Assembly: GCA_023259875.1 (NCBI GenBank)
Contig: JALRFL010000144.1
Coordinates: 1-14,709 of the forward strand
DNA length: 14,709 bases
From: Alphaproteobacteria bacterium
GTDB taxonomy: Bacteria > Pseudomonadota > Alphaproteobacteria > Puniceispirillales > UBA1172
Direction: 5' to 3'
The notes beneath the pieces were generated by a model. It was given only the letters and a program-made list of their open reading frames with translations, did not search any database and was not told the DNA's origin. The position numbers and the translations under genes were made by a program. Below, in pieces: positions 6,680 to 14,244 of the stretch (positions are counted from its first letter, which is position 1; each line of letters begins with the position of its first letter).

Positions 6680-7000
6680 TCAAAGGGTTTCTTCGATCCA
6701 TTCTGCCAATTTCGCCTTTGGCGCAGCGCCAATTTTCTCAGCCTTGACTTGACCACCTTCAAAAATCAGAAGTGTTGGGATACCGCGCACACCATATTGT
6801 TGAGGGGTTTGCGGATTCTCATCAATATTGACCTTTACAATTTTAATGCGGTCACCTAGCTCATCGGACATTTCCTCAAGCGCAGGGCCAATAGCCTTAC
6901 AAGGGCCGCACCATTCTGCCCAGAAGTCCACGAGAACGGGGGTATCCGATTCCAGCACGTCCTTAGCAAAATCATTATCTGTGGTCTTTATGGTAGCCAT
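6680..7000 (-). CDS. trxA: Thioredoxin
   Basis: Thioredoxin is a small cytoplasmic dithiol protein that reduces ribonucleotide reductase, PAPS reductase and other disulphides, recharged by thioredoxin reductase. The 106-residue protein has the WCGPC active site (Cys31, Cys34), the buried Asp25 in VDFWAEW, the cis-proline Pro75 in RGIPT, and the C-terminal FEGGQ and IEETL ends. I chose the start at 7000 because AGGA lies seven bases upstream and the protein then begins like other thioredoxins; a longer reading from 7078 adds 26 unrelated residues and overlaps addA. It lies 58 bases after addA, with its own promoter candidate at 7034-7062, and converges on folC. The addA-trxA pairing is common in alphaproteobacteria. 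Confidence 0.96.
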   Translation of the reverse strand: MATIKTTDNDFAKDVLESDTPVLVDFWAEWCGPCKAIGPALEEMSDELGDRIKIVKVNIDENPQTPQQYGVRGIPTLLIFEGGQVKAEKIGAAPKAKLAEWIEETL

Positions 7001-7033
7001 AATATTATCCTGATAAAATCCATTGGTAATATG

Positions 7034-7062
7034 AATGTAATTATCACACTCTCCGGCGTCAA
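7034..7062 (-). promoter_or_regulatory. Candidate trxA promoter overlapping the addA stop codon
   Basis: On the minus strand, TTGACG (7062-7057; 5 of 6 to TTGACA) is followed after exactly 17 bases by TACATT (7039-7034; 4 of 6 to TATAAT). Transcription would begin near 7027, leaving a 27-base leader with the AGGA ribosome site before trxA. The TGA inside the -35 box is the addA stop codon. It would give thioredoxin expression separate from the addBA transcript. Confidence 0.45.
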
Positions 7063-10000
7063 GAAGCGGTCGGGTCATTATTGATAATTGTTTTGATGAC
7101 AGCCTCTAATTCCGCCGGATCAAGCCAAAACACCGTTGGCCCTTCGGTAAAAATGAGGCTAGGTTTTATCTGATGATGTGGGAAAATATCCTGTAACAGC
7201 CGATAATATAACCCCATCTGGATCAAATACTGATCGGAAATATCATCCTTTGCCGCAGGCACCTGCCCCGTCTTAAAATCAGCAAAAATCACGCTATCTG
7301 CGTTTATCACTAGCCGATCAATCACGCCGCTAACGACATGATGACCAACTAGCCCTCCTATGGGCAATTCGGCAAACGCCTCTGCCGCGAATAACGCCGC
7401 CAAATCAGGCATAGCCATCACCTTTTGCGCTTCGTTGCGCCAGGATGTGGCCTCTCTTTGGTCAATCTGATCATCACCAAGGGGGGTGAGATGGGCATGA
7501 ATGACCCTAGCCGCCGCCGCGTCTTGCTTATCAGGGCTAAGTCCGGGCAAAACCTCTAGCAAACGGTGTATGACCTGACCACGGCGGATGGCTTTCTTGC
7601 GATCCACCCCAGAAATAGAGGTGGTTTCAAAAGCAGAAGAAAACCTTGACGGTGATAATGGGCGTGGCGGTGTGGCCTCAACTGGCGGCGCTTGATGAAG
7701 CCATGCTGGGGGCGCTATCTCATCATCCAGGCCTTCGCCCTTGTCTTGCTTAGGCTGGCTTGGGGTCGATGGATCAGCGGCATAAGCGCCATAAAACAGC
7801 GCTTCCTTCCCCACGGCGTGATCAGAGCCTTCTGCCTCACCTGTGGGGTTAAGGGCATCGGTTATAGCAGAATGGATTCTCTCATACCAACTGCCCTCAA
7901 GCAAACGGCTATTTTTCTTGAAAAACCCGCCAACATAAAGCCCATCTTTGGCGCGTGTCATGGCAACATAAAGCAACCGATTGCTTTCCTCTTTTTCCGC
8001 TTGATCTGCGGCTTGTTTTGCCTCTTTCACGGCTTTTGCCCGAACCGGTAAGAAACGCGAGGACGCGGAAAAGATCGGAATGGTCATCCCAAGTTTGGGG
8101 CATACAGACTCAAGCAAATCTTGCCGCAGTGTCCGCATCTGCAAGGCATCTGGCAGAATCACCAATGGCGCTTCAAGGCCTTTTGCCCCATGGATGGTCA
8201 TGATGCGAACAGCTTGGATATCTTTGTCATCCTCATCGCGTTTAATTTCAGCGGATGCCGATTTCATAGCATCAATAAAGGCTGATAAAGAAGGGGTGTT
8301 ATCCTGTTCATAATGCCGTGCGCGTTCTTGAAACTCATCCAGAATATCCAACACCGCTTGCCCTTGCCGCTTAATAAAGGCTAAGCGCGTCTCAGTGTTC
8401 AAAATCTCACTATAAAACCCATGGGCGGTGGTGCGCGCCGATGCGCCCATATAATCCAACAGCTTTTCATACGCCGCGCTGATATCATCATCTTGCTGGG
8501 GATTTGTCCGCAGACGAGAAAAAAGGCTTTCGCCTTTCTGACGATCACGAGCAAGATAATAAAGCTGATCTTCGCTAAGTCCAAATAACGGGGATTTCAA
8601 GACTGCCGCCAAGGTCAGGTCATCTTCTGGCAGAAGCATCACCTCACCTAATGCCAGCAAATCCAGACAGGCGATATCCTCTTTTAGCTTTATGCGGTCA
8701 GCGCCTGCTATGGGAATCTGCTCAATCTGTAATTGACGATATAAGGCTTCGTATAGCCCATCACGTTTTCGCAGAAGCACCAGAATATCCCCCGCATGGG
8801 CAAAGCGTGTCTGCCCGGGATTGTCGGGATCAGCGATAGCGACCTTGCCAATCATATCTTTAATGACCCCGGTTATCCGCCGTGCGTGTTCATCAAAAAT
8901 ATCTGCGTCATGTTCTGTGCTGGTTAAGGTATCAAGCGTTATCCATCCGGCCTCTTGCTCACGACTGCTGATATGGCGCATGGCCGGATTTTCCCGATGG
9001 CCTTTCATTCCTGAAATTGGCCCAAGTGTCCCTTCTGCCCCTGTGACATGATCGACAATTTTCAAAATGGGTGGCACCGTCCGGAAAGAGGTATCCAACG
9101 CAATCTGTGCAAAGGGGCGATGATAGGTTTTGCTGTCTGCTTCTATGCGTTCTGCCTTAGCATGAAAGAGGTCTGGCCTTGCCCCTTGAAAACTGTAAAT
9201 AGATTGCTTGTAATCGCCGACCGAAAAAACACTGCGCCTCGGTTGATCCCCGTCGTCATCATCTTGCTGATCGTTGAGTTGATCTTCAAACAGCTGATCA
9301 AAAATATCCCATTGCCTTGGGCTGGTATCTTGTGCTTCATCAATCATGATATAGCGAATTCCCTGATCCAGCTTATAGCGCACCCATGCGGCACTGGCCT
9401 TGGTCAAAAGCCGGCCGGTGGCATTGATAAGATCATCATAATCCATGACACCGCGAAGGCGTTTAATGCTGTTGTAATGATCATGTTCTACCCGTGCCAG
9501 TTGGATCAAATCAAAGCTGTTCTGCGCGGTATCAATGGCGTGGATCAGCTCAAGCGCGCTGATCAGCATCTCACCTACTTCTGCCATCATATCTGTGATG
9601 CCTGGCACAGCCTTTATGACTGCTTTGGTAGCCAGATTTTTCAGCAGTTCCCCTTTGCCTGTCAAAAAGACACTAAGATAGATGTTGAGTTGATCTTTTC
9701 TGACGGTAAGCTCTGCGTCCAGCCACGCCGATAATTGCCTGACTTTTTGCTTTTCCTTGTCGCTGCCATGATCCGCTAACGCTGCGATAATCGTCTCTAA
9801 CTTTGCTTTTAGTTTCGCATCAGGTGAGGCCAGTTGATTTATAATCCCAAGCACCTCTTTAGGATCACTGGCATAATCCCCACATAACATCAGATCAAAA
9901 ATCGCGGTCTTTACCGCGACAGGATCATGATTGGCTTTTTCTAACAACGCTGGATAAGCCGCCATGCTACGCATCAGTTTAATGATATCATCAACATCAC

Positions 10001-10556
10001 GCACCAAAGCTAACCGTTCCAGCGCATCAGTAATTTTATCCATGGATTGGTGCAAGGTTGTGATCAAAGCCTCTTCTTTGAGCTTTAAGGACTGGTCTTC
10101 TTCTATCACACGAAAATAAGGATTAACCTCCGCCTCACGAGGGAAGCGTCTTAACACCGATTGGCAAAACGCATGGATAGTCTCAATTCGCAGAAACGAG
10201 GTGGCGTCCAAAAGTTGGGCAAACAGGTTTCGCGCCCTTGTTATCTGTTTTTCGCTTGGGCTGGTGATCCCAATGGCTTTAAGCTGATCAATGAGTTCTG
10301 TTTTCTCAATATAGGGCCATGTTGTGATGCTGTCATAAATGCGGTTTCGCATCTCTGTGGCGGCGCCTCGTGTATAGGTAATCGCTAAAATCTCCGCAGG
10401 GTCAGCACCATCGACCAACAGGCGCAAGACACGCCATGTCAAGACACGGGTTTTGCCTGTGCCCGCATTGGCCGACACCCAAATGGAACGATCAGGGGAC
10501 GCCGCCTGATGCTGTGCCGCGGTAGCACGGGCAATAATCTCACTCTTCGTGGTCAT
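7059..10556 (-). CDS. addA: Double-strand break repair helicase-nuclease AddA
   Basis: AddA is the helicase-nuclease subunit of AddAB, which unwinds and trims broken DNA ends and prepares 3' tails for RecA; it replaces RecBCD. The 1165-residue protein has a full UvrD/Rep-type (SF1A) helicase set: Walker A AGTGKT at 31-36, ITYTRGAATEM at 59-69, DYDDLI at 372-377, Walker B IDEAQDT at 405-411, VGDYKQSIYSFQGA at 446-459, LDTSFRT at 487-493, TIHGAKGLE at 787-795 and YVAMTRAK at 873-880. The C-terminal PD-(D/E)XK nuclease has RGQVIHRLLE at 992, GVIDRL with Asp1080, DFKTG at 1093-1097 and QMGLYYR near 1113, so both activities look intact. The start at 10556 has GAGGA eight bases upstream; a reading from 10616 is unlikely. 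It overlaps addB by 17 bases. An acidic run (DQQDDDDGDQ, 429-438) lies between the Walker B and the next motif. Confidence 0.95.
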   Translation of the reverse strand: MTTKSEIIARATAAQHQAASPDRSIWVSANAGTGKTRVLTWRVLRLLVDGADPAEILAITYTRGAATEMRNRIYDSITTWPYIEKTELIDQLKAIGITSPSEKQITRARNLFAQLLDATSFLRIETIHAFCQSVLRRFPREAEVNPYFRVIEEDQSLKLKEEALITTLHQSMDKITDALERLALVRDVDDIIKLMRSMAAYPALLEKANHDPVAVKTAIFDLMLCGDYASDPKEVLGIINQLASPDAKLKAKLETIIAALADHGSDKEKQKVRQLSAWLDAELTVRKDQLNIYLSVFLTGKGELLKNLATKAVIKAVPGITDMMAEVGEMLISALELIHAIDTAQNSFDLIQLARVEHDHYNSIKRLRGVMDYDDLINATGRLLTKASAAWVRYKLDQGIRYIMIDEAQDTSPRQWDIFDQLFEDQLNDQQDDDDGDQPRRSVFSVGDYKQSIYSFQGARPDLFHAKAERIEADSKTYHRPFAQIALDTSFRTVPPILKIVDHVTGAEGTLGPISGMKGHRENPAMRHISSREQEAGWITLDTLTSTEHDADIFDEHARRITGVIKDMIGKVAIADPDNPGQTRFAHAGDILVLLRKRDGLYEALYRQLQIEQIPIAGADRIKLKEDIACLDLLALGEVMLLPEDDLTLAAVLKSPLFGLSEDQLYYLARDRQKGESLFSRLRTNPQQDDDISAAYEKLLDYMGASARTTAHGFYSEILNTETRLAFIKRQGQAVLDILDEFQERARHYEQDNTPSLSAFIDAMKSASAEIKRDEDDKDIQAVRIMTIHGAKGLEAPLVILPDALQMRTLRQDLLESVCPKLGMTIPIFSASSRFLPVRAKAVKEAKQAADQAEKEESNRLLYVAMTRAKDGLYVGGFFKKNSRLLEGSWYERIHSAITDALNPTGEAEGSDHAVGKEALFYGAYAADPSTPSQPKQDKGEGLDDEIAPPAWLHQAPPVEATPPRPLSPSRFSSAFETTSISGVDRKKAIRRGQVIHRLLEVLPGLSPDKQDAAAARVIHAHLTPLGDDQIDQREATSWRNEAQKVMAMPDLAALFAAEAFAELPIGGLVGHHVVSGVIDRLVINADSVIFADFKTGQVPAAKDDISDQYLIQMGLYYRLLQDIFPHHQIKPSLIFTEGPTVFWLDPAELEAVIKTIINNDPTAS
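8518..8539 (-). terminator. Terminator-like hairpin inside addA
   Basis: On the minus (coding) strand, AAAGGC (8537-8532), a GAAA tetraloop (8531-8528) and GCCTTT (8527-8522) form a perfect 6-bp stem, extendable by a G-U and an A-U pair. The downstream arm runs into six consecutive T (8524-8519). This is the shape of a weak intrinsic terminator, at addA codons around 673-680. The stem has only three G-C pairs, so termination would be partial at best, and translating ribosomes may suppress it. Confidence 0.3.
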
Positions 10557-13548
10557 CAGCCGTATCCTCACTAATAATCGCCCATTCTTTGACCCGAGCC
10601 AGATGGCGATAATCACTGTATTTGAGATTGTCGTGGGTAACCGTTTCCGACAAAAACGGCGTGTCGGGTTGCATCACCTCAGCCAGCCGGTTTTCCACCA
10701 AGGCAATGATGTCCTCTATGGTGAAATTTTGACCCGGCCTTGGTTCTTTCTTGCCCGGCGTGTTGGCTGTGCCTGCAAGTTTCCAATAAGCCAAAGTGAT
10801 TTCATCAGGGATGGTACTGATATGCTCAAACCCCTTTGCTTTGGCAATCATCGCCTCAACAATCAGCTGACAGTTGATGGCGGTGTTAACTTGGCTTTGG
10901 CTTGGCACTTTTCCCGTTTTATAATCAATGATGCGCATCGCGCCACTCTGCATCAGATCAATGCGGTCTGCTTCGGCTGTGATAGTCATCTCATGGCTGT
11001 TAATGGGAATTTTAGCGGTGCCGCGCTCTTCTGAAAAACTGGCCTCTCTGTTCGGCCGGTCTAGGGTCTCATCAGCGATCAACCACGCTGCGATACGCTT
11101 AAACCGCAATTGCCAAAACAGCTTAATCCACGGCGTCCGATCAAGCGCAGACAATTGCTTATCTCCTTCAGCCAGCAAAAGATTCAAGGCATCATCTGGC
11201 AAATCTCCACGGCCATGTTGTGACATAAAACCATGAATAGCACGGTGATAAAGCGTACCTTTAAGCGCAGGGTCAGGGACGGTAAGAACGGGATCAATCG
11301 CCCTTAACCCTAACACACGCCGGGCATATATCGCATAAGGGTCACGCATCAGCACCTCAAGTTGGGTTGCTGAAAAGGACATCATATGGCGGCGGCGTTC
11401 TTCAAGGCTGATCACTGGCGCAGGCCGTAAAGCAGGGGAAATTGGCCCTTTCAGACGATGCCGCTGGCGATCCCAATCGACTAGCCTCTGTTCTCTTGGC
11501 GGCTTGAGCTGACTTGCGGTTAATACCGCAACAAGCCGCCGCCACCAGCGTGAGGGTTCGGTTGGGGTGCCATTATCTTGGCTTGAGCGTGTTAACATCA
11601 CCTTTGGCGATGCCATCGTCATCATCACATCATGCGCTGCCATGCCTGCGCGCCAAAATGGGGTTGGCAGGCCAATAGCCCCACGCATCTTTCGGCTCAT
11701 CCAAGGGTCGGCTTCGGGGTGTTGGGGGGTTGTGCCTTCATTCATACCGCCTAGGATCATCAGGTCACTGGCCTGCATCCTTGCCTCAACCAGACCCATG
11801 ATGGAGAGCCTTGGATGCAAGTCATCTTCGGGATAAATGGTGACGCTTGCCATGAACTCTTCTATCAATGTGGCATAGCTTGACGCATCAACAACTGCCG
11901 CGTCGCCGTAGCGAGCGATTCCATCAAACAATCCTGCCAACCTATGACCATCACGCCCTTGCCAAACTTGATTAGGGGTAACCCCGTCATGGCTAAGTGC
12001 CTCTGCTGCTTCGGCATGGGCGTTGGCAATCCGCGCCAAATCATACTCACCCTCACGCAGTGGCAAAAGCGACTGACACGGAGTGATTAACCGTTCTTTG
12101 ACAAATTTTGCCAGTTCGGGCGAGATCAACGCCGCCTTTTCCTCAAGCCGATATAATCCCCCACCTTGATACCCATCTTCGCGCCGCCGGATAACCCGTC
12201 TTTCTATCTGCCGCATATGATCACGGAATTGCGCCCTTTCCATGCCGCCACAACAATAAGGATGCTGGGTCAAGGCCAGCAAACGGCGTGGGCTAAAATC
12301 ATCTGCCCATGCCTCTGCCAAAAGACGAAGAAATTGTGCCGCTTTGGTTTGCGCCAGCACCATTCCGGCACTTGACGGAACAGCAATTCCCCAGCGTGAC
12401 AATTCCATCGACACCATCTGACCAAGAGCTTGATCTGCGGTGATCAGGGTGGCGGTGCGGTCTGGGGTCTCTAGCGTCTCTCGCATGGCTAGGGCTATGA
12501 CTCTTGCTTCTTCGCGGCGATCACGGCAGGTCACCATTTCCATCCCTGACACCGCCTGATCTGGCAGAGGATGAGCGCGAAGGCCATACCATTTCTGGGT
12601 CTGGCTAGATAGGCGCATGACCTCTCGTAGGAGCCGTAGGCGGCTAGTCGGATCAGACGCATCAAGATGCGGCGAAGGCCATGGTGTCACCTGTTCACGC
12701 GTAACGCTTATAGCGTCAAGCAAGCGCGCCATTTGAAACTGGGGATGCGTGGCCACTGTCTGATCTTTGCTTGTGGTTAGCTCATCCCATTCTTCATTTT
12801 CCATGCCCATATCTAGTCCGGGCAAAACCAGATAGCCTTGAGGCAGAGTAAGCACCGTTTGCATCAGCGCCTGCGTGGCTGGTACTGAACCTGTTGACCC
12901 TGCAATAATGACTAACCCTTGCGGTGGGGTTTCCTGCCATGCCTTAGCCCTAGCGCGGATGGCCGCATCACGCCAAATCCCCTGATCGGTTTTTCCTCGC
13001 TCATTAAGGACATCAGGCCAGTTTTCCGTCAGAATTTTCAAGAACGCCAGAATATTTTGCCAATGATCTGCCAGTTCACTTGTCACCAAATCCGAGAGAC
13101 CTTTGAAATCCACCCTATTGGTTTGCATCTGATCCAGAAACTCCCCCAATGCGCGCGCAAGTCCAAAAGCCTCGGTTTGACTAATGTCCTTTTCAGCGTT
13201 TTGACGACGAAAGAGATGCACCAATCTGGCAAGCAAAAACTGGCGTTCAAGGGGATCAATCACTGGCGGCAAATCACCAGCGTCCCATCCTGCGACCACC
13301 AAATCCGCGTCATCAGCGTCAATATCACCAATGGCCAAGAGCCGTGGCAAAATCTGAGGCTTGCCAGCAGAATGGCGCAAAAAAGCCAGCCGAACCGCTT
13401 GCGTCAATCGGCGATTAGGGAGAAGAATTGTTGCTGATGCCATGCAAGCAGGGTCATCAACCTTGGTCATAATTCCGGCCACCAAATCATCGGCAAAACA
13501 GGCCCCTGCCGGAATGTAATGGACACGAGATGCGTCAGGATTTGCCAT
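10540..13548 (-). CDS. addB: Double-strand break repair protein AddB
   Basis: AddB is the partner subunit of AddAB, with a degenerate helicase-like body and a C-terminal nuclease that cuts the other strand. The 1002 residues match the alphaproteobacterial AddB type. The N-terminal ILLPNRRLTQAVRLAFL (41-57) stands where a Walker A would be but lacks GKT, so this subunit should not hydrolyse ATP. MILGGMNEGTTP (597-608) is a family signature. The nuclease has SFSATQLEVLMRDPYAIYARR (from 724, split here by position), GTLYHRAIH at 764-772, Asp861/Asp864 in ADRIDL, DYKTGK at 875-880 and Gln894. Position 736-738 is DPY rather than the CPY of the iron-sulphur-bearing Bacillus type, and no C-terminal cysteine cluster is visible. 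The start lacks a clear Shine-Dalgarno, but a perfect -10 box lies 6 bases upstream. Its end overlaps addA by 17 bases. Confidence 0.93.
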   Translation of the reverse strand: MANPDASRVHYIPAGACFADDLVAGIMTKVDDPACMASATILLPNRRLTQAVRLAFLRHSAGKPQILPRLLAIGDIDADDADLVVAGWDAGDLPPVIDPLERQFLLARLVHLFRRQNAEKDISQTEAFGLARALGEFLDQMQTNRVDFKGLSDLVTSELADHWQNILAFLKILTENWPDVLNERGKTDQGIWRDAAIRARAKAWQETPPQGLVIIAGSTGSVPATQALMQTVLTLPQGYLVLPGLDMGMENEEWDELTTSKDQTVATHPQFQMARLLDAISVTREQVTPWPSPHLDASDPTSRLRLLREVMRLSSQTQKWYGLRAHPLPDQAVSGMEMVTCRDRREEARVIALAMRETLETPDRTATLITADQALGQMVSMELSRWGIAVPSSAGMVLAQTKAAQFLRLLAEAWADDFSPRRLLALTQHPYCCGGMERAQFRDHMRQIERRVIRRREDGYQGGGLYRLEEKAALISPELAKFVKERLITPCQSLLPLREGEYDLARIANAHAEAAEALSHDGVTPNQVWQGRDGHRLAGLFDGIARYGDAAVVDASSYATLIEEFMASVTIYPEDDLHPRLSIMGLVEARMQASDLMILGGMNEGTTPQHPEADPWMSRKMRGAIGLPTPFWRAGMAAHDVMMTMASPKVMLTRSSQDNGTPTEPSRWWRRLVAVLTASQLKPPREQRLVDWDRQRHRLKGPISPALRPAPVISLEERRRHMMSFSATQLEVLMRDPYAIYARRVLGLRAIDPVLTVPDPALKGTLYHRAIHGFMSQHGRGDLPDDALNLLLAEGDKQLSALDRTPWIKLFWQLRFKRIAAWLIADETLDRPNREASFSEERGTAKIPINSHEMTITAEADRIDLMQSGAMRIIDYKTGKVPSQSQVNTAINCQLIVEAMIAKAKGFEHISTIPDEITLAYWKLAGTANTPGKKEPRPGQNFTIEDIIALVENRLAEVMQPDTPFLSETVTHDNLKYSDYRHLARVKEWAIISEDTADDHEE

Positions 13549-13554
13549 ATCCAG

Positions 13555-13560
13555 ATTATA
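13555..13560 (-). promoter_or_regulatory. Perfect -10 box directly upstream of addB (possible leaderless promoter)
   Basis: TATAAT occupies 13560-13555 on the minus strand, ending 6 bases before the addB ATG. The usual 6-7-base spacing would place transcript initiation on or next to the ATG itself, giving an mRNA with no leader. No good Shine-Dalgarno is present in the intervening CTGGAT. The -35 region at 17-base spacing (TAGGCT) matches only 3 of 6, so the promoter is uncertain. Confidence 0.35.
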
Positions 13561-13602
13561 ACCCAGAGTGACCCAAAAGCCTAGTTAGACTTAAGCATGA
13601 TC

Positions 13603-13630
13603 TGCCCCTGAACGGGCCCCACCTCAGGCA
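13603..13630 (-). repeat. Interrupted inverted repeat in the tsaE-addB gap
   Basis: In the 98-base gap, TGCC at 13603-13606 and TGA at 13609-13611 pair with TCA at 13624-13626 and GGCA at 13627-13630. This gives a 7-pair stem with a 2-base bulge around a 12-base G/C-rich loop. No T-run follows on the minus strand, so it is at best a weak 3' structure for tsaE. The rest of the gap holds only the -10 box near addB. Confidence 0.3.
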
Positions 13631-13646
13631 ATCTTAGAGCGAGGGG

Positions 13647-14177
13647 TCAGATGATCCCTGCCGCGCCAAGAACCGTGCGCCAATAGTCTTGATAAGTGGC
13701 GGCAGCATGAAAGCTTGCCTGTCTGGTATCCGCATCACGGCCTTGCGTTAGGGTGATTTGCAATGCGTTTTTGGGCTTCGCCGAGCCTAACTTACTCATC
13801 CATTCTATCACACACACCGCGTTGGCCATGCCTTCGTCAAGACCGATATCAAACGCCTCTTGGGGTTGTTCAAGCCGCCATAAATCCACATGCCAAATCA
13901 AACTTTCTGATGCGGATCCATGGCTTTCGGCAGGACGAGGGTAATACTGAATCAAGGTAAAGGTAGGGCTGGGAATATCATCAAGGGTCACCCCGGCGCG
14001 TTTTGCACCGGCCCTTATCATGCCCCTTGCCAAAACCGATTTACCTGCCCCCATCTCACCTTCTAGGCCGATCACATCACCTGTTTTCAGATGCTGTTCA
14101 AGGCTAGCGCCAAGCGCTTGGGTGGCGTCGATACCAGCTAGTTCAAGTTCAGCCAGTTTGACATCAAAACATGACAT
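13647..14177 (-). CDS. tsaE: tRNA threonylcarbamoyladenosine biosynthesis ATPase TsaE
   Basis: TsaE is the P-loop ATPase that works with TsaB, TsaD and TsaC to place t6A on A37 of ANN-decoding tRNAs. The 176-residue protein has Walker A GEMGAGKS at 40-47, SPTFTLIQYY at 70-79, HVDLWRL at 96-102 and IEWMSKL at 124-130 (corresponding to the usual EWPERL-like segment). It is somewhat longer than E. coli TsaE, with inserts after the Walker A region and around 82-92 (RPAESHGSASE), plus a C-terminal extension. The ribosome binding site is weak (AGGGAT about 12 bases upstream). It follows ahcY by 67 bases and precedes addB by 98 bases, directly, without the genes often found between them in relatives. 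tsaB, tsaC and tsaD are not in the window. Confidence 0.93.
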   Translation of the reverse strand: MSCFDVKLAELELAGIDATQALGASLEQHLKTGDVIGLEGEMGAGKSVLARGMIRAGAKRAGVTLDDIPSPTFTLIQYYPRPAESHGSASESLIWHVDLWRLEQPQEAFDIGLDEGMANAVCVIEWMSKLGSAKPKNALQITLTQGRDADTRQASFHAAATYQDYWRTVLGAAGII

Positions 14178-14244
14178 GATGCTAACGCATGATCCCTAAC
14201 GCGCCATATGGCCAAGAGAACGATACGGCCAAGTCTGGCATAGC
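14178..14244. other. ahcY-tsaE intergenic region with short repeats
   Basis: This 67-base gap holds a 7-base direct repeat GGCCAAG (14210-14216 and 14227-14233, 17 bases apart), the palindrome GCCATATGGC (14203-14212) and a small inverted repeat GCCA/TGGC (14229-14241 region). No convincing -35/-10 pair and no T-tailed terminator is visible. The 17-base periodicity could be an operator, but two 7-base copies are weak evidence. Confidence 0.3.

Noticed and set aside
6673..6689. Hairpin AACCC/GGGTT spanning the folC and trxA stop codons as a two-way terminator
   Set aside because: The stem has only 5 bp with a 7-base loop and no T-run on either strand.
7001..7078. Longer N-terminus for thioredoxin starting at 7078
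   Set aside because: The extra 26 residues do not resemble thioredoxin or a signal peptide, overlap addA, and the start at 7000 has a good ribosome binding site.
9048..9734. Long plus-strand open frame (228 codons) opposite addA
   Set aside because: It lies wholly within addA on the other strand, shows no recognisable domain, and its sequence is explained as the complement of intact AddA helicase motifs.
9902..9919. Perfect 7-bp hairpin TCGCGGT/ACCGCGA inside addA
   Set aside because: About five perfect 7-bp short-loop stems are expected by chance in a window this long, so this one alone is not notable.
10557..10616. Longer N-terminus for AddA starting at 10616
   Set aside because: The internal start at 10556 has GAGGA at ideal spacing, and the longer form would overlap addB by 77 bases without adding a known motif.
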